Positions 43,935 to 54,946 of a stretch of DNA of 64,000 nucleotides are shown here, piece after piece. Origin of the DNA: Komagataeibacter xylinus (GTDB taxonomy: Bacteria; Pseudomonadota; Alphaproteobacteria; Acetobacterales; Acetobacteraceae); the NCBI RefSeq assembly GCF_031081985.1, contig NZ_JARWSK010000005.1:186001-250000 (forward strand), written 5' to 3'. A program made the position numbers and the translations under genes. Position 1 is the first letter of the stretch, and each line of letters begins with the position of its first letter. Under the pieces are notes generated by a model, which was given only the letters and a program-made list of their open reading frames with translations, made no database searches and was not told where the DNA came from.

Positions 43935-43989
43935 CGCGATACGAGGAAAAGGCGGCAGTCGCCCTCATGTCGGTCGTAAAGAGAGTCGC

Positions 43990-45069
43990 TCAAGGTTTTG
44001 GTAAGCGGACATCCTGTGTCGGCGACGCAAGCCAGTCCGCCAGTTGCCGGACCATGGATCGCGCGACACGGCCCGCCCCCAGGAGGGTCGCGGATGCGGG
44101 ACCGCACCAGGAGCCATACCCCAGCAGCCACAGGCGTGGCTCCCTGATGGCCTGCTGCCCGTTCACGTGGATCAGCCCGTCCTGCTCGATCACGTCGAGT
44201 GGTGCAAATGCAGAGAGCGCGGGACGGAAGCCTGTACACCAGATGATCGCATCTATGGCGTCTTCCCGCCCGTCGGGCCAGACGACGCCCGTAGCCGTCA
44301 TGCGCACGAACGGGCGCACCGCTTTGAGGACTCCCCGTTCCCGGGCGGCCCGTACGGGTGGCACCATGACGATATCGCCAAAGCCTCCTGTCGGCATGGC
44401 GCCGGCGTTGCCCAAAACACGTGCGGTCGCCCGTTCGAACAGAACCCGTCCGTCCACATCGTCGGGCAGGAATACCGGATCCTGCAGCGTCACCCACGTT
44501 GCGTTCGCGAGCAGTGACACTTCCGCCAGGATCTGCGCCCCGGAATTGCCGCCACCGACCACGAGCACGCGCCGACCGGCAAAAGGTGCGGCGCTCTGAT
44601 AGTGCGCGGAATGGATCTGCGTCCCGCCAAAGAATTCATGCCCCGCGACATCAGGAACGAACGGGGCAGACCATGTGCCGGTCGCACCGATGACGGCGCG
44701 GCTCAGAAAATCGCCCGCGTTTGTGCGGATATTCAGGAATTTCCCACCGGCCCGTTCCACGCGCCCGACCGTTACGGGACGGCGGATCGGCGGGGTGTAG
44801 CGCGCCTCGTACCGGCGCAGGTAGTCCAGCACCTCGTCACGGGTCGGATAGCTGCCATCCGGTGTGTCGGGCATCGGCCAGCCGGGCAGCGAACTGTAGG
44901 ACGCCGGCGAGAACAGATGCAGGGAGTCCCAGCCATGCACCCACGCCCCTCCCGCCTGTGCGCCGTTGTCCAGAATGACATAGGTCAGCCCGGTCCGGCG
45001 CAGGAAATAAGAGGCGGCGAGTGCTGCCTGACCGCCGCCCACGATCACGACATCGAACTGTTCCGCCAT
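43990..45069 (-). CDS. arsO: ArsO-like flavin-dependent monooxygenase
   Basis: This 359-residue flavoprotein starts at the ATG at 45069 (a GTG at 45081 overlaps the arsH stop and is an alternative). FAD-binding GxGxxG appears as VVIVGGGQAALAASYFLRR. NADPH binding is RRVLVVGGGNSGAQILAEVS, with the ATG-type motif WCTGFRPALSAFAPLD. These define the class B monooxygenase-like ArsO/CzcO family that often ends ars operons. It is the last gene of arsR-C-B-H-O. Its exact reaction in arsenic resistance is not settled, although oxidation of trivalent arsenicals is a reasonable guess. Confidence 0.85.
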   Translation of the reverse strand: MAEQFDVVIVGGGQAALAASYFLRRTGLTYVILDNGAQAGGAWVHGWDSLHLFSPASYSSLPGWPMPDTPDGSYPTRDEVLDYLRRYEARYTPPIRRPVTVGRVERAGGKFLNIRTNAGDFLSRAVIGATGTWSAPFVPDVAGHEFFGGTQIHSAHYQSAAPFAGRRVLVVGGGNSGAQILAEVSLLANATWVTLQDPVFLPDDVDGRVLFERATARVLGNAGAMPTGGFGDIVMVPPVRAARERGVLKAVRPFVRMTATGVVWPDGREDAIDAIIWCTGFRPALSAFAPLDVIEQDGLIHVNGQQAIREPRLWLLGYGSWCGPASATLLGAGRVARSMVRQLADWLASPTQDVRLPKP

Positions 45070-45077
45070 TTCCCGGC

Positions 45078-45776
45078 TCACAGCTTTTCAGGCAGGCGGT
45101 GTTCTGATCTGCGCTCGCTGTAGCGATCGACAAGGTAGTCGGCCCGGTCCCGCAGCAGCCAGGTGAACTTCATCAGTTCCTCCATGACATCCACCATCCG
45201 GTCATAAAGGGGAGACGGTTTCATCCGATCATCGTCACCGAACTGGGTATAGGCCATCGGCACGCTGGACTGGTTGGGGATGGTGAACATCCGCATCCAT
45301 CGTCCCAGCACCCGCAGGGCGTTGACGGAATTGAAGCTCTGCGAGCCGCCGGAGACCTGCATGACAGCCAGCGTGCGACCCTGCGTCGGGCGGATCGAAC
45401 CTTCCGTGAGGGGAAGCCAGTCGATCTGGTTCTTGAACACAGCGGTGATGGTGCCGTGGCGTTCGGGGCTGCACCAGACCTGGCCTTCCGACCAGATCGA
45501 GAGTTCACGCAGTTCCTGCACCTTCGGGTGCGTGGCCGGTACGGAATCCGCGATCGGAAGACCGGTTGGGTCGAACACCCGTGTCTCGGCCCCCAGTACC
45601 GTCAGGATGCGTTCGGCCTCCAGCACCAGCAGACGGCTGAACGAGCGCGGCCGCAGCGAGCCATACAGCAGCAGGATGCGTGGCGGGTGGTCAACCCGTG
45701 GTTGCGGTTCCAATCGTGCGAGATCGACCCGTTCGAGATACTCCGGGTGCAGGGCGGGCATTTCCGGCTTGGACAT
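45078..45776 (-). CDS. arsH: ArsH NADPH-dependent organoarsenical oxidase
   Basis: This 232-residue protein has the flavodoxin-like ArsH signature: [20 protein letters not shown] (FMN phosphate loop), [40 protein letters not shown] and [20 protein letters not shown]. The family oxidises trivalent methylated arsenicals to less toxic pentavalent forms with FMN/NADPH. It lies 25 bases after arsB and just before arsO. Length and motifs are complete. Confidence 0.93.
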   Translation of the reverse strand: MSKPEMPALHPEYLERVDLARLEPQPRVDHPPRILLLYGSLRPRSFSRLLVLEAERILTVLGAETRVFDPTGLPIADSVPATHPKVQELRELSIWSEGQVWCSPERHGTITAVFKNQIDWLPLTEGSIRPTQGRTLAVMQVSGGSQSFNSVNALRVLGRWMRMFTIPNQSSVPMAYTQFGDDDRMKPSPLYDRMVDVMEELMKFTWLLRDRADYLVDRYSERRSEHRLPEKL

Positions 45777-45801
45777 CGTTCCGTCAGATCCTTCGGTCTT
45801 G

Positions 45802-47096
<1,295 letters not shown>

Positions 47097-47097
<1 letters not shown>

Positions 47098-47519
47098 CAG
47101 ACGATCCGTTTCCCGGCCTCATCCACGATCTTCTCGCCGTCCTCCCTGGCGAAAGCACCCTTCTGTGGCGTGGGTAGAATGTCCAGAACCACCTCGGAGG
47201 GACGGCAGAGTTTCACGCCAAGCGGTGTGACAACGATGGGCCGGTTGATCAGGATCGGGTGTGCGATCATAGCGTCGATCAGTGCATCGTCCGTCAGGGC
47301 CGGATTATCAAGACCGAGTTCGTGAAAGGGCGTGCCCTTTTCCCGCAGGATCGCGCGCACCGGAACCCCCATACGGGCGATCAGATCAACCAGTTCGGCG
47401 CGGCTCGGTGGCGTTTTCAGATATTCGATGATCCGGGGCTCCTCGCCGCTATTGCGGATCAGTGCCAGCACGTTGCGCGACGTGCCGCAGGCCGGGTTGT
47501 GGTAGATGGTGACGGTCAT
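47097..47519 (-). CDS. arsC: Glutaredoxin-coupled arsenate reductase
   Basis: This 140-residue ArsC begins [20 protein letters not shown]; the catalytic Cys lies in [24 protein letters not shown] and [19 protein letters not shown] (with the conserved Arg) complete the E. coli plasmid R773-type enzyme, which reduces arsenate to arsenite using glutaredoxin. The longer frame to 47879 is an artefact running antisense-free through arsR. The ATG overlaps the arsR stop by four bases. Confidence 0.94.
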
Positions 47520-47869
47520 GGGCAGGAGTCCGGGCTCGGGCAGCAGGAAGACAGGTTTGCGATCAGGGGCGCGCAGAGTTCTGGGCTGCCCGCACAGCAG
47601 TCCCTGACGAGGAAAAGCATCAGGTCGCGCAGGCGCGGAAGACACGCACGGTAGACGATCAGCCGACTGTGACGCTGCGAGGTCAGCAGGCCGGCGCGGG
47701 TCAGTGTGGCGAGATGGGCCGATATGGTGTTCTGCGGGACATCGAGGTGCCGCGCGACGTCCCCGGCGGGCAGCCCGTCCGGTTCGTGGCGCACCAGCAG
47801 GCGGAAGATCTCCAGCCGCGTGGACTGTGACAGCGCGCTCAAAGCGAGTAAGGCCGAATCCGTTTCCAT
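47516..47869 (-). CDS. arsR: ArsR-family repressor
   Basis: This 117-residue winged helix regulator starts at the ATG at 47869: LSALSQSTRLEIFRLLVRHE, then DVARHLDVPQNTISAHLATL as the recognition helix and GLLTSQRHSRLIVYRACLPR as the wing. The As(III)-binding cysteines are not in the recognition helix as in R773. Cys pairs lie after it (RDCCAGSPELC; SSCCPSPDSC), a C-terminal site type also known from other ArsR proteins. It is the first gene of the operon and overlaps its own operator. Confidence 0.9.
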   Translation of the reverse strand: METDSALLALSALSQSTRLEIFRLLVRHEPDGLPAGDVARHLDVPQNTISAHLATLTRAGLLTSQRHSRLIVYRACLPRLRDLMLFLVRDCCAGSPELCAPLIANLSSCCPSPDSCP

Positions 47870-47891
47870 ATATCCACATTTATCGATATAT
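47868..47891. promoter_or_regulatory. ArsR operator-like dyad
   Basis: ATATATC-CACATTTATC-GATATAT, a perfect 7-base inverted repeat, spans the arsR start codon and leader. AT-rich dyads with such spacing are typical ArsR/SmtB sites; binding here would repress the whole ars operon. Confidence 0.6.
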
Positions 47892-48099
47892 AAAGGCCCG
47901 TCAAGACGGCCCATAGATGTACCAGCCACCTGTCCGTCGGTCGCCAGGCCGTCGGACAGGCTGCGAACATCGCATCGACAACTTGCCACGGGCTATCAGC
48001 AACATCATGCTGCAGCACAGTTCATAGTCTCCCGATCCCCGTTCACGAAAAAGCCATGAGGAGCGTGTTTCTTCATCGCACTCAACATATGGAGGTACC

Positions 48100-48528
48100 A
48101 TGACGACACGACTCCCCGCCGCCATTCTGTCGGCCTGCCTGATTGCGGCGAGTACGACGGCTTATGCAGACCCGCCGTGGGCGCGCGGAGAGCATGGCGA
48201 TGGTGGCCATGGCCGTCATGGCAAGGGACACGGATACGGTCATATGAAGAACTGGCGCAAAGGCGACTATTACTCCGGCCCGCGAGAGCAGCGCTGGATG
48301 GTCAGTGACTGGCGCCGCTACCATGGTCTCTGGGCTCCGCCTTCCGGTTATTACTGGATGCAGTCGGGTGGACAGTATCTGCTGATGGCCGCGGCAACCG
48401 GGCTTATTGCGGGCGTGGTCGCAGGGGCTGTTGGTGCGATGCCGACAGCCCAGGCAGCACCTGTAGCACCGGGTTATCCAGTAGCGCCAGCTTATCCAAT
48501 GGCACCGGGCTACCCCCGGCCCTATTGA
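48100..48528 (+). CDS. RcnB-family periplasmic protein
   Basis: This 142-residue secreted protein starts after GGAGGTACC. The signal peptide is LPAAILSACLIAASTTAYAD, with cleavage after AYA likely. A Gly/His-rich stretch (GEHGDGGHGRHGKGHGYGH) may bind metal. The RcnB domain is DYYSGPREQRWMVSDWRRYH, then GLWAPPSGYYWMQSGGQYLL, MAAATGLIAG. A Pro/Ala/Tyr tail of (A/M)APGYP-type repeats closes it. RcnB is linked to nickel/cobalt homeostasis in E. coli; next to ars and cop genes a general metal-stress role is likely. Confidence 0.8.
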   Translation: MTTRLPAAILSACLIAASTTAYADPPWARGEHGDGGHGRHGKGHGYGHMKNWRKGDYYSGPREQRWMVSDWRRYHGLWAPPSGYYWMQSGGQYLLMAAATGLIAGVVAGAVGAMPTAQAAPVAPGYPVAPAYPMAPGYPRPY

Positions 48529-49137
48529 GTATCTGGCCAGAGGATTATGTGATAATTACGTCTGGCGTTGCTGATCCGATATGGACTGTCCTGTCCCCCT
48601 TGGCAGCAATGCCAGCAGCCCGATGATGCCGACGACCGCAAAGATCGCACCGTCGTAAAACACGGCCGCATGGCCGATGTGATCCCACAATTCTCCGGCG
48701 ACGACACTTGCCACCAGCTGGAGCAAACCAACGGTGGCGCTATACCAGCCGATCCCGGTGGCTCGCAGCTCTGTCGGCACGAGGTCGGCCGCCAGAGCCT
48801 TGCCGACACTGCGAAAAATTCCCTGATACACTCCATAAACGACAAAAAGTGCCGAAATCAGAATACCATTTCTGGACAGGGCAAAACCGAGATAAGCGAT
48901 CAGGAAGACAAGGAACGAGATAAGCAGCATGGTCCTTCGACCCCACTGGTCGGAAAGGTACCCGGCCGGATAGGAGACCAGCGCCGCCGTCAGGTTGAAG
49001 GCCGAATAGATCAGAATGGTGGTTTGCAAAGAGGCACCGGTATCCTGTGTCCGTAGAATGAGGAAAGCGTTGCTGGAACTGCCAATACCGAACAATGCGG
49101 TCACCAGCAGATACTTCCAGTAAATCCTTGGAAATTG

Positions 49138-50880
49138 GGTTCTTCCGCACTTTTCGTGATGATATTTTTGATTATGCGGGCTGGAGGACACGAGCCCTGA
49201 GGAGTTCGAAGCCTGCTCTCCCGAACATGGTGCGCTTGATCATTTTCAATCGGCTGATCTGTCCTTCAACCGGGCTGGTTGTCCATGGTGTGACGAGAGA
49301 AGCTTCAATGGCAGCAGCATCCCGTTCAAGCGCAGGAATCAAACGCGATAGCAGCGTCGTTTTCCCTTCTTCCAGCAGGGCCTTCAGATCGCCTTCCTTT
49401 CTGGTGTCCTCCTTTTTACAGAGGAGGTTCTGCATTTTCCTGAGCCAGCAGAGCGTGACAGCGAGTTGCGGTTCGGCTTCCAGAAGGGCAGGAACAAGTA
49501 GCCCGTCCTGTCGTCCAGCAGACAATGGATCATCTGCAAGAAGAAGGCGTGCAAGTTTGCGCCCCAGAGGGGGCGAGACATACGCGGAAGAAACGGGTTT
49601 CGTGGAAATACCCTGTCGCGTCGTCACCCATTTCCGGACAGTGCCATATTTTCCTGTAAACCCCTGCTCCAGGAGTTCCCGCCATAGCTGGCGAATATTC
49701 CGACATCCTTCGACCCATCTCTTTTCCAGATGGGATATGTAAGGCCCGAGTATGCTGCGTGTCGGAACCGTCCTTTTCCATGTTGGCGCATGGCCCCGCT
49801 GAAACCAGCGCCGCACGGTTTTTCTCTCTACTCCGATCGTTGTGGCGATAGCCTGAATACTGTGCCCTTCTGCTTTCAGGGCAAGAGCTTCATTGAAAAG
49901 AGTTTCACGTCGTTCCCCAGAGACTGACCTGATGAGCGTCTGCGCTTCTTCTGGTTGTGTCCTGACTGTTCCAGACGTTTCGCTCAATGTCGTTGATGCG
50001 CTGAGTTGTCGCGTCAGGGTTCTGACTGTTGTCGTGAAACGGCCCAGTATGCTGACAAAAGCCTCTGACAGGTTCTTCAGCAGATGCCAGCGGTCCGTCA
50101 CCTGAAGAGCTGATGGCGCGCCTCTGTGGCATCCATCTGCATAAGCACCGGCACGGTCTCTGGCAATGATTTCAACACCGGGGTGGGCCTGCAGCCATTG
50201 GGCCAGGGTCGCAGCCTCCCGATCTGGCAGGAGGTCAATGACATCATTTTTCTCAAGATCGACCACAATCGTTCCATAGTGATGTCCCCGTCGCCATGCC
50301 CAGTCATCCACCCCTACCACGCGTGTAGGGGGCATGTCTTTCCTGGTGTTCCGTGCCCGGGAAAGGAGGCGGCGAATGAGAGTGTCCGGGCTGATGGGGC
50401 AACACAGGCGCACGGTCATTCGTGCACCAGCGGAACCGCCCAGGGTATGGGCGATATAATAATGAAGATCGGTAAGACGCGTGGTCTGTCTGCCATGACG
50501 CACGGTTATCCCGTCAAGGGGCATCACAAAGGTCCGACGTGGACAGACCGCAGCCTGACAGAAAAAGCGTGGTACAGAAACGATCAGCGTGGCCGGACGG
50601 CCCTGCCATGGAAGATCTGCAAGTTTTCTCTGATAGAAGCTGTGAACGCGTTGTGTCGGGCACTGACAGTCCGGACACAGTACACTCCGCTTGCGCAGAC
50701 CGACTTCGATCTCCACTCTGTTGTCCAGTGCAACAACACGACGAACGACGAGGGAACGGGGAAGATCAGGGATCCGAAAGCGTGACACTGGGGAATATCC
50801 ATGAAAGTGGGCGACTTTCAGGATTTTCCAGTTCCAGAACCACAGTACAAGATACCCATCACGAAAAGTGCGGAAGAACC
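49138..50880 (-). mobile_element. ISL3-family element, 1743 bp
   Basis: Ends are GGTTCTTCCGCACTTTTCGT (left) and the same sequence in inverted orientation at the right (50861-50880). The 8-bp target duplication GGAAATTG is intact on both sides (49130-49137 and 50881-50888), the size typical of ISL3. It is one of the complete-looking insertions here. Confidence 0.95.
49172..50788 (-). CDS. ISL3-family transposase
   Basis: This ~538-residue transposase starts at a GTG at 50788, a plausible start inside the element (the frame is open beyond the IS end). The zinc-finger region VLCPDCQCPTQRVHSFYQRK is followed by LPWQGRPATLIVSVPRFFCQ with further Cys. The DDE core has VVGVDDWAWRRGHHYGTIVV (Asp), EIIARDRAGAYADG (Asp) and the Glu near TSPVEGQISRLKMIKRTMFG. 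The long C-terminal insertion is typical. No frameshift seen, so probably active. Confidence 0.92.
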   Translation of the reverse strand: MSRFRIPDLPRSLVVRRVVALDNRVEIEVGLRKRSVLCPDCQCPTQRVHSFYQRKLADLPWQGRPATLIVSVPRFFCQAAVCPRRTFVMPLDGITVRHGRQTTRLTDLHYYIAHTLGGSAGARMTVRLCCPISPDTLIRRLLSRARNTRKDMPPTRVVGVDDWAWRRGHHYGTIVVDLEKNDVIDLLPDREAATLAQWLQAHPGVEIIARDRAGAYADGCHRGAPSALQVTDRWHLLKNLSEAFVSILGRFTTTVRTLTRQLSASTTLSETSGTVRTQPEEAQTLIRSVSGERRETLFNEALALKAEGHSIQAIATTIGVERKTVRRWFQRGHAPTWKRTVPTRSILGPYISHLEKRWVEGCRNIRQLWRELLEQGFTGKYGTVRKWVTTRQGISTKPVSSAYVSPPLGRKLARLLLADDPLSAGRQDGLLVPALLEAEPQLAVTLCWLRKMQNLLCKKEDTRKEGDLKALLEEGKTTLLSRLIPALERDAAAIEASLVTPWTTSPVEGQISRLKMIKRTMFGRAGFELLRARVLQPA

Positions 50881-51597
50881 GGAAATTGTCCCAGGCCGGT
50901 ACCAAGCCTGGATTTGGCCGCCACCGTTTCGGTATTTTCCTTCACGAACAGCACCATGCAAAACGCTGTCAGTCCGGGAATGAGGGCCAGATAGAAAATC
51001 GACCGTATCCCGATATGCGACACGGACAGCAGGAATGCCGCAAGCAACGGCCCCAGAAAGGCGCCTGCATTGTCCCCTGCCCCTTCGAACCCGAAGGCCC
51101 TGCCCCGGTCCTTCTCATCCACCGAAGACGCGATGAGCGCATCCCGTGGCGCCGAGCGGGTGCCCGTACCCAGCCGGTCCAGCAACCGTGCCCCGAACAG
51201 GCCCATCCAGCTCGTGGAAAGCCCCATCAGGGGCTTGGAAAGTGCCGCCAGAAAATAGCCGATCAGCGCGATTGACTTTCGCTTTCGCAACCTGTCCGAC
51301 AGCGTTCCCGAAATACCCTGTGCGATATTCTGCGTGGCCTGGGCGCAGCCATCTATCAGCCCGACGATACTCCCCGAAGCCCCCAACGTTTGCGTCAGAA
51401 AAACCGGCAGGACCGGATAGAGCATCTCCGTCGAAATATCGGTAAACAGGCTGGCGATGGCCAGAAGGATAACATTCCTAGAAAGTCCGACGAAGTAAGC
51501 CCGGGGCATCCATCGATCCACCCATGATGATGTGTCGTTATGAATAGAGAAAGCCCGGTTCACTCCACAGTTCCGGGGCTGCTCTCCTTTGCCCTAG

Positions 51598-53046
51598 CAG
51601 TCTGTCGGGTTGGCCATTTTGAGGGTTATAAGGTCGAGGCTAACCCGGCTTATGCCGCCTGAAGCCGTGCCATTCTTTTGCAGTTATATGCGAGTGCAAC
51701 GAGGGTCCATTCGGTCGTGACTTTTGCAAGGCCACGCAGGCTGAACCTTCTGAAGCCCATGATGCTTTTGATAATTCCAAAGACCGGCTCCACGGTCTGT
51801 TTTCGTAGTCTGTAAACATCTCCGGCTTCTGTGGTTTCCAGTCTCGCCTTCATGGCGAGCCGCCAGGGTTCGGTTATCCGGCGTGGCTCCTTTGCTTCGG
51901 GATGGGGTCGGAAGTCGTAAGGCCTGCGGGCACAGGGCCGTCCAATGGCGACCAGCGGATCAATGCCCTTTTCCTGCAGTTTCCGGACCGCCTGTCCGCT
52001 GGCGTAACCGGTGTCGGCAAGCACCTTCTCCGGGAGACCGATTGTGTCTTCCATCGACAGCACCGTGTCGGCAAAGGATGGCGCATCCGCTGACGTGGCG
52101 AGAACGCCGGTTGTCACGATCAGCTGGCTGCCTTCGGCGCAGACTACGGCCTGGGCATTGTAAGCCTGCCGGAACTCGTGAGCGTCCGAACGCCGCATGA
52201 GGCGGCTGTCGGGATCGGTCAGGCTGATCTGCCGGTCGGGTGGTGGTTCATCATCCGGCGGTTTCGGCGCCCTGCCACGACGCCCGGTTTTCGCGTCATA
52301 CGTGGCTTTTTTCTTCTCGTAGGCCGGACGTGCCGTTTCAGCCTGCTCCCTGGCATCAGCTTCCAGCCGGGCGCAGGCTTCGTCCAGCTTCGCTTTCAGC
52401 GTTTCCCGTCGGGCGAGTTCTTCTGGCAGGGCCTGCGGATCCGTGTCCGTGGTGTCAGCACGCTCCGCCTGGTCCATCAGTTTCGCGATATCCACCGCCA
52501 GCTGTTCGCGCAGCGCCCTGATCCGGTCGTAGCGCAGGGAACGGTATTTCGATGCGTCAGCATCGATTTTCGTGCCGTCGATCGACACCACGCCCAGGCG
52601 CAGCAGGCCTGTCTCGCGCGCCAGAAGCAGGACCTGCGCAAATGCAGCTTCAATGGCTGTCCGGTTCGTCCGGCGGAAGGTCGCAATCGTATCATGATCC
52701 GGATGCAGGTTCGCCGCCACGAAGCGCACCCCGATATCGCGATATGTCGCCCGCTCGATCCGGCGTGAGGAAAACAGCCCGTTCGCATAGCTGAAGATCA
52801 GAAGGGCCAGCATCAGACGCGGATGGTACTGTGCCTTGCCACCCGTGCGTACTGGCACGCAGAACGCATTCATCGGAACCCGCTCGACGGCGGCTACAAC
52901 GAAATGCGCCATATCGTCAGCAGGAAGCCACGACTTCAGATCAGGCGGCAGAAGATACGGCTGAGACCGGTCAAACGGGATGAAGCTGCTCATCTCACCA
53001 CCTTACAACCTTACCCCTTCACTGGGTACCCCAACCCGACAGGCTG
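51598..53046 (-). mobile_element. IS1182-family element, 1449 bp
   Basis: Left end CAGTCTGTCGGGTTGG and right end (reverse-complemented) CAGCCTGTCGGGTTGG are 16-bp inverted repeats with one mismatch. A 4-bp CTAG lies on both flanks (51594-51597 and 53047-53050). Confidence 0.92.
51650..52993 (-). CDS. IS1182-family transposase
   Basis: This 447-residue transposase begins MSSFIPFDRSQPYLLPPDLK and SWLPADDMAHFVVAAVERVP. HPDHDTIATFRRTN and VSIDGTKIDADASKYRSLRY carry the first Asp region. A highly charged helical middle follows, and later segments are PEKVLADTGYASGQAVRKLQ (second Asp) and KQTVEPVFGIIKSIMGFRRF (Glu). Complete and in one frame. Confidence 0.93.
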   Translation of the reverse strand: MSSFIPFDRSQPYLLPPDLKSWLPADDMAHFVVAAVERVPMNAFCVPVRTGGKAQYHPRLMLALLIFSYANGLFSSRRIERATYRDIGVRFVAANLHPDHDTIATFRRTNRTAIEAAFAQVLLLARETGLLRLGVVSIDGTKIDADASKYRSLRYDRIRALREQLAVDIAKLMDQAERADTTDTDPQALPEELARRETLKAKLDEACARLEADAREQAETARPAYEKKKATYDAKTGRRGRAPKPPDDEPPPDRQISLTDPDSRLMRRSDAHEFRQAYNAQAVVCAEGSQLIVTTGVLATSADAPSFADTVLSMEDTIGLPEKVLADTGYASGQAVRKLQEKGIDPLVAIGRPCARRPYDFRPHPEAKEPRRITEPWRLAMKARLETTEAGDVYRLRKQTVEPVFGIIKSIMGFRRFSLRGLAKVTTEWTLVALAYNCKRMARLQAA

Positions 53047-53106
53047 CTAGAAAAGGGACAGTCTGCCTATGCTGGCGTCATCTCCGGCTCATCGCCGTGA
53101 GTGATG

Positions 53107-54558
53107 TCATGCGTAGTCGAACAGTGCCATGAACCCGAAATCCATGTGAAGCTGCTGATGACAATGAAAGAGCGTCGGGCCCGGATTGTCGGCGACGAAA
53201 TCACATTCGAGTTCCTGGAAGCCCCCCAGCATCACAACGTCCTTGATCACACCACTGGTTGGCCTGCCGCCGATCCGGGTCAGTTCGAAGCTGTGCCGGT
53301 GCAGATGCAACGGGTGGATGTCATCGCTGGCATTGCGGACTTTGAGCCGGTAACGCCGCCCCTCATGCAGGGTATAGCGCGGGCGCATCATCTCCATCGA
53401 AAAGGCTTCGCCATTGAGGGTCCACTGGTTGAAGCCATGGAGTGCGGCGTTGTGCTTGACGATGGTCATCTCGATCGTCTCGTCGGGCGCAATCGCGGCC
53501 CGCGACCCGCCGAAGCGCGTATAATCCAAGCGCACCGGCTTGGGCGTGATCCAGACCGGCTTACCGCTTTGTCCATCATAGGCAACGACGATGCCCATCC
53601 CGCGTCGGCGGTCCTCGTCTGCCATATCCCCCATGACCCAGATGCCTGGGCGATCCATCTGGACGATGGCCGAAATGCGCTCCGCCGTGCCCAGCCACAG
53701 TACCGGGACTTCAGCCTGCGTCGACACCGGATTGCCGTCGAGCGCCACAACCCTGAAGACGTGTCCGGGCAGGGCAAGGCTACGGATTTCACCCGCACTG
53801 CCGTTCAGGACATGGAACAGCACGCGCTCACCCTGCTTCACGCGGATGGGCTCACCATGCCCCAGCATCTTGCCGTTGATCCCGAAGGAGTCATAACCGA
53901 CTTCGAACCCCTTGGCCTTCTCCCTGGCGGCTGCGTCAGCGGCCCTGCCCATCTGCACAAGTTCCGCGATGGGAGCACCGGTCAGGACATCCATCGCCAT
54001 GTCGCCGCCACGACTGAAAGACGGTTCGAATTCCTTCAGCACCAGGACTATCTCGCGATCATAGGCGCCGGGATTATCCTTTGGCTCGATATAGAGCGGC
54101 CCGACCTGGCCGGTATACATGCCACGATCGAGATCGCCCTGTGCCACAACATGCGTATGATAGAAGCGAAAGCCCGACGGCCTCGGCACAAAGCTGACCC
54201 GGCGCATACCGTGCGGCGGTATAGTAGGCGTGCCCTCCTCCGCCGCGCCATCGACGTCGCTGGGGATCTTCTGCCCGTGCCAATGCACCAGTTCCGGCGT
54301 GTCGGTATCATTGAAGATATCGACGACAACCCGCCGGCCTTCCGTAAGGCGCAGCAGGGGGCCGGGGAACTGGCCGTTATAGAGCGTGGTTGAGATGATG
54401 CGATCGGGTGCAAGCTCTACCAGTCCGGTGCCGATCCGCAGCGTATGATCGGCTTTTTCACCCGCTATGGAACCAGCACCCAAAACCCAGCCCGGGAGCG
54501 TGGCCGTCAGCGTGGTTGACCCGGCCAGGGTGAGAAGCGAGCGGCGATCCAGCATCAT
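53107..54558 (-). CDS. Multicopper oxidase (CopA/laccase-like)
   Basis: This is a 483-residue protein from the ATG at 54558 (54573 is also possible; the ORF extends to 54705 but the extra residues look non-coding). The Tat-type leader is DRRSLLTLAGSTTLTATLPG. The four copper-binding motifs are present: HWHG (LVHWHGQKIPSD), HTH (GFRFYHTHVV), HPLHLHRHSF and HCHQQLHMDFGFM. The last supplies the type 1 Cys and Met-type axial region. It oxidises substrates such as Cu+ or phenols with reduction of oxygen in the periplasm. It is monocistronic and close to the copper ATPase region, so a copper-tolerance role is plausible. Confidence 0.9.
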   Translation of the reverse strand: MMLDRRSLLTLAGSTTLTATLPGWVLGAGSIAGEKADHTLRIGTGLVELAPDRIISTTLYNGQFPGPLLRLTEGRRVVVDIFNDTDTPELVHWHGQKIPSDVDGAAEEGTPTIPPHGMRRVSFVPRPSGFRFYHTHVVAQGDLDRGMYTGQVGPLYIEPKDNPGAYDREIVLVLKEFEPSFSRGGDMAMDVLTGAPIAELVQMGRAADAAAREKAKGFEVGYDSFGINGKMLGHGEPIRVKQGERVLFHVLNGSAGEIRSLALPGHVFRVVALDGNPVSTQAEVPVLWLGTAERISAIVQMDRPGIWVMGDMADEDRRRGMGIVVAYDGQSGKPVWITPKPVRLDYTRFGGSRAAIAPDETIEMTIVKHNAALHGFNQWTLNGEAFSMEMMRPRYTLHEGRRYRLKVRNASDDIHPLHLHRHSFELTRIGGRPTSGVIKDVVMLGGFQELECDFVADNPGPTLFHCHQQLHMDFGFMALFDYA

Positions 54559-54711
54559 ATGCTGCCCGATCATGAAGAAACAGGGTGATCTCCGAACGCG
54601 AACGGCCGTTGGCGGGTTCCAGGGGAATGCCCGTGCATCCCGGCACAAAACCTCCTTCGCCATAACACCGAAGGCAATCTGACGGAACTTCATTATATAT
54701 CGCAAACGGTT

Positions 54712-54741
54712 GCGGGGCTGGCCGCCCCGATTTGAACCTGG
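54712..54741 (-). other. att-like remnant G
   Basis: GGTTGCGGGGCTGGCCGCCC then CGATTTGAACC has the tRNA-3'-end-like and T-arm-like halves with abnormal spacing, like D1 (35850). It is the most distant copy from the others and lies in the 388-base gap upstream of the oxidase gene; the rest of that gap holds no supported gene. Confidence 0.45.
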
Positions 54742-54946
54742 AAATTAAGCAGTTGATTTTGCTTATTTCTCAAATTCAGCCCGGCACACAATCAAAAGGA
54801 CGACACAATAAAAAAAGTCCTTTTAGATTTCGAGTGGCCTCATTCCCCAAGGAAAATCCGGATGTTGCCACGAAATCTGCCGTTGACGACTAAAGATCTG
54901 CCCGCATTCAGCAGCCTTGTTGAGGCGTGCCCCTTCCAAGGGCCTC

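Larger units (their letters stand above)
48556..51563 (-). pseudogene. MFS transporter interrupted by an ISL3 element
   Basis: The N-terminal half (51563-50881) encodes RNVILLAIASLFTDISTEML, YPVLPVFLTQTLGASGSIVG and GTGTRSAPRDALIASSVDEK (MFS motif A-like loops). The C-terminal half (49129-48556) encodes WKYLLVTALFGIGSSSNAFL, YPAGYLSDQWGRRTMLLISF and ends RQT. Removing the IS and one copy of the 8-base duplication restores one frame of 418 residues through GTGLGQFPRIYWKYLLV. The gene was thus intact until the insertion. The closest family type I recognise is a 12-helix MFS permease often annotated near heavy-metal genes. Substrate unknown. Confidence 0.88.
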
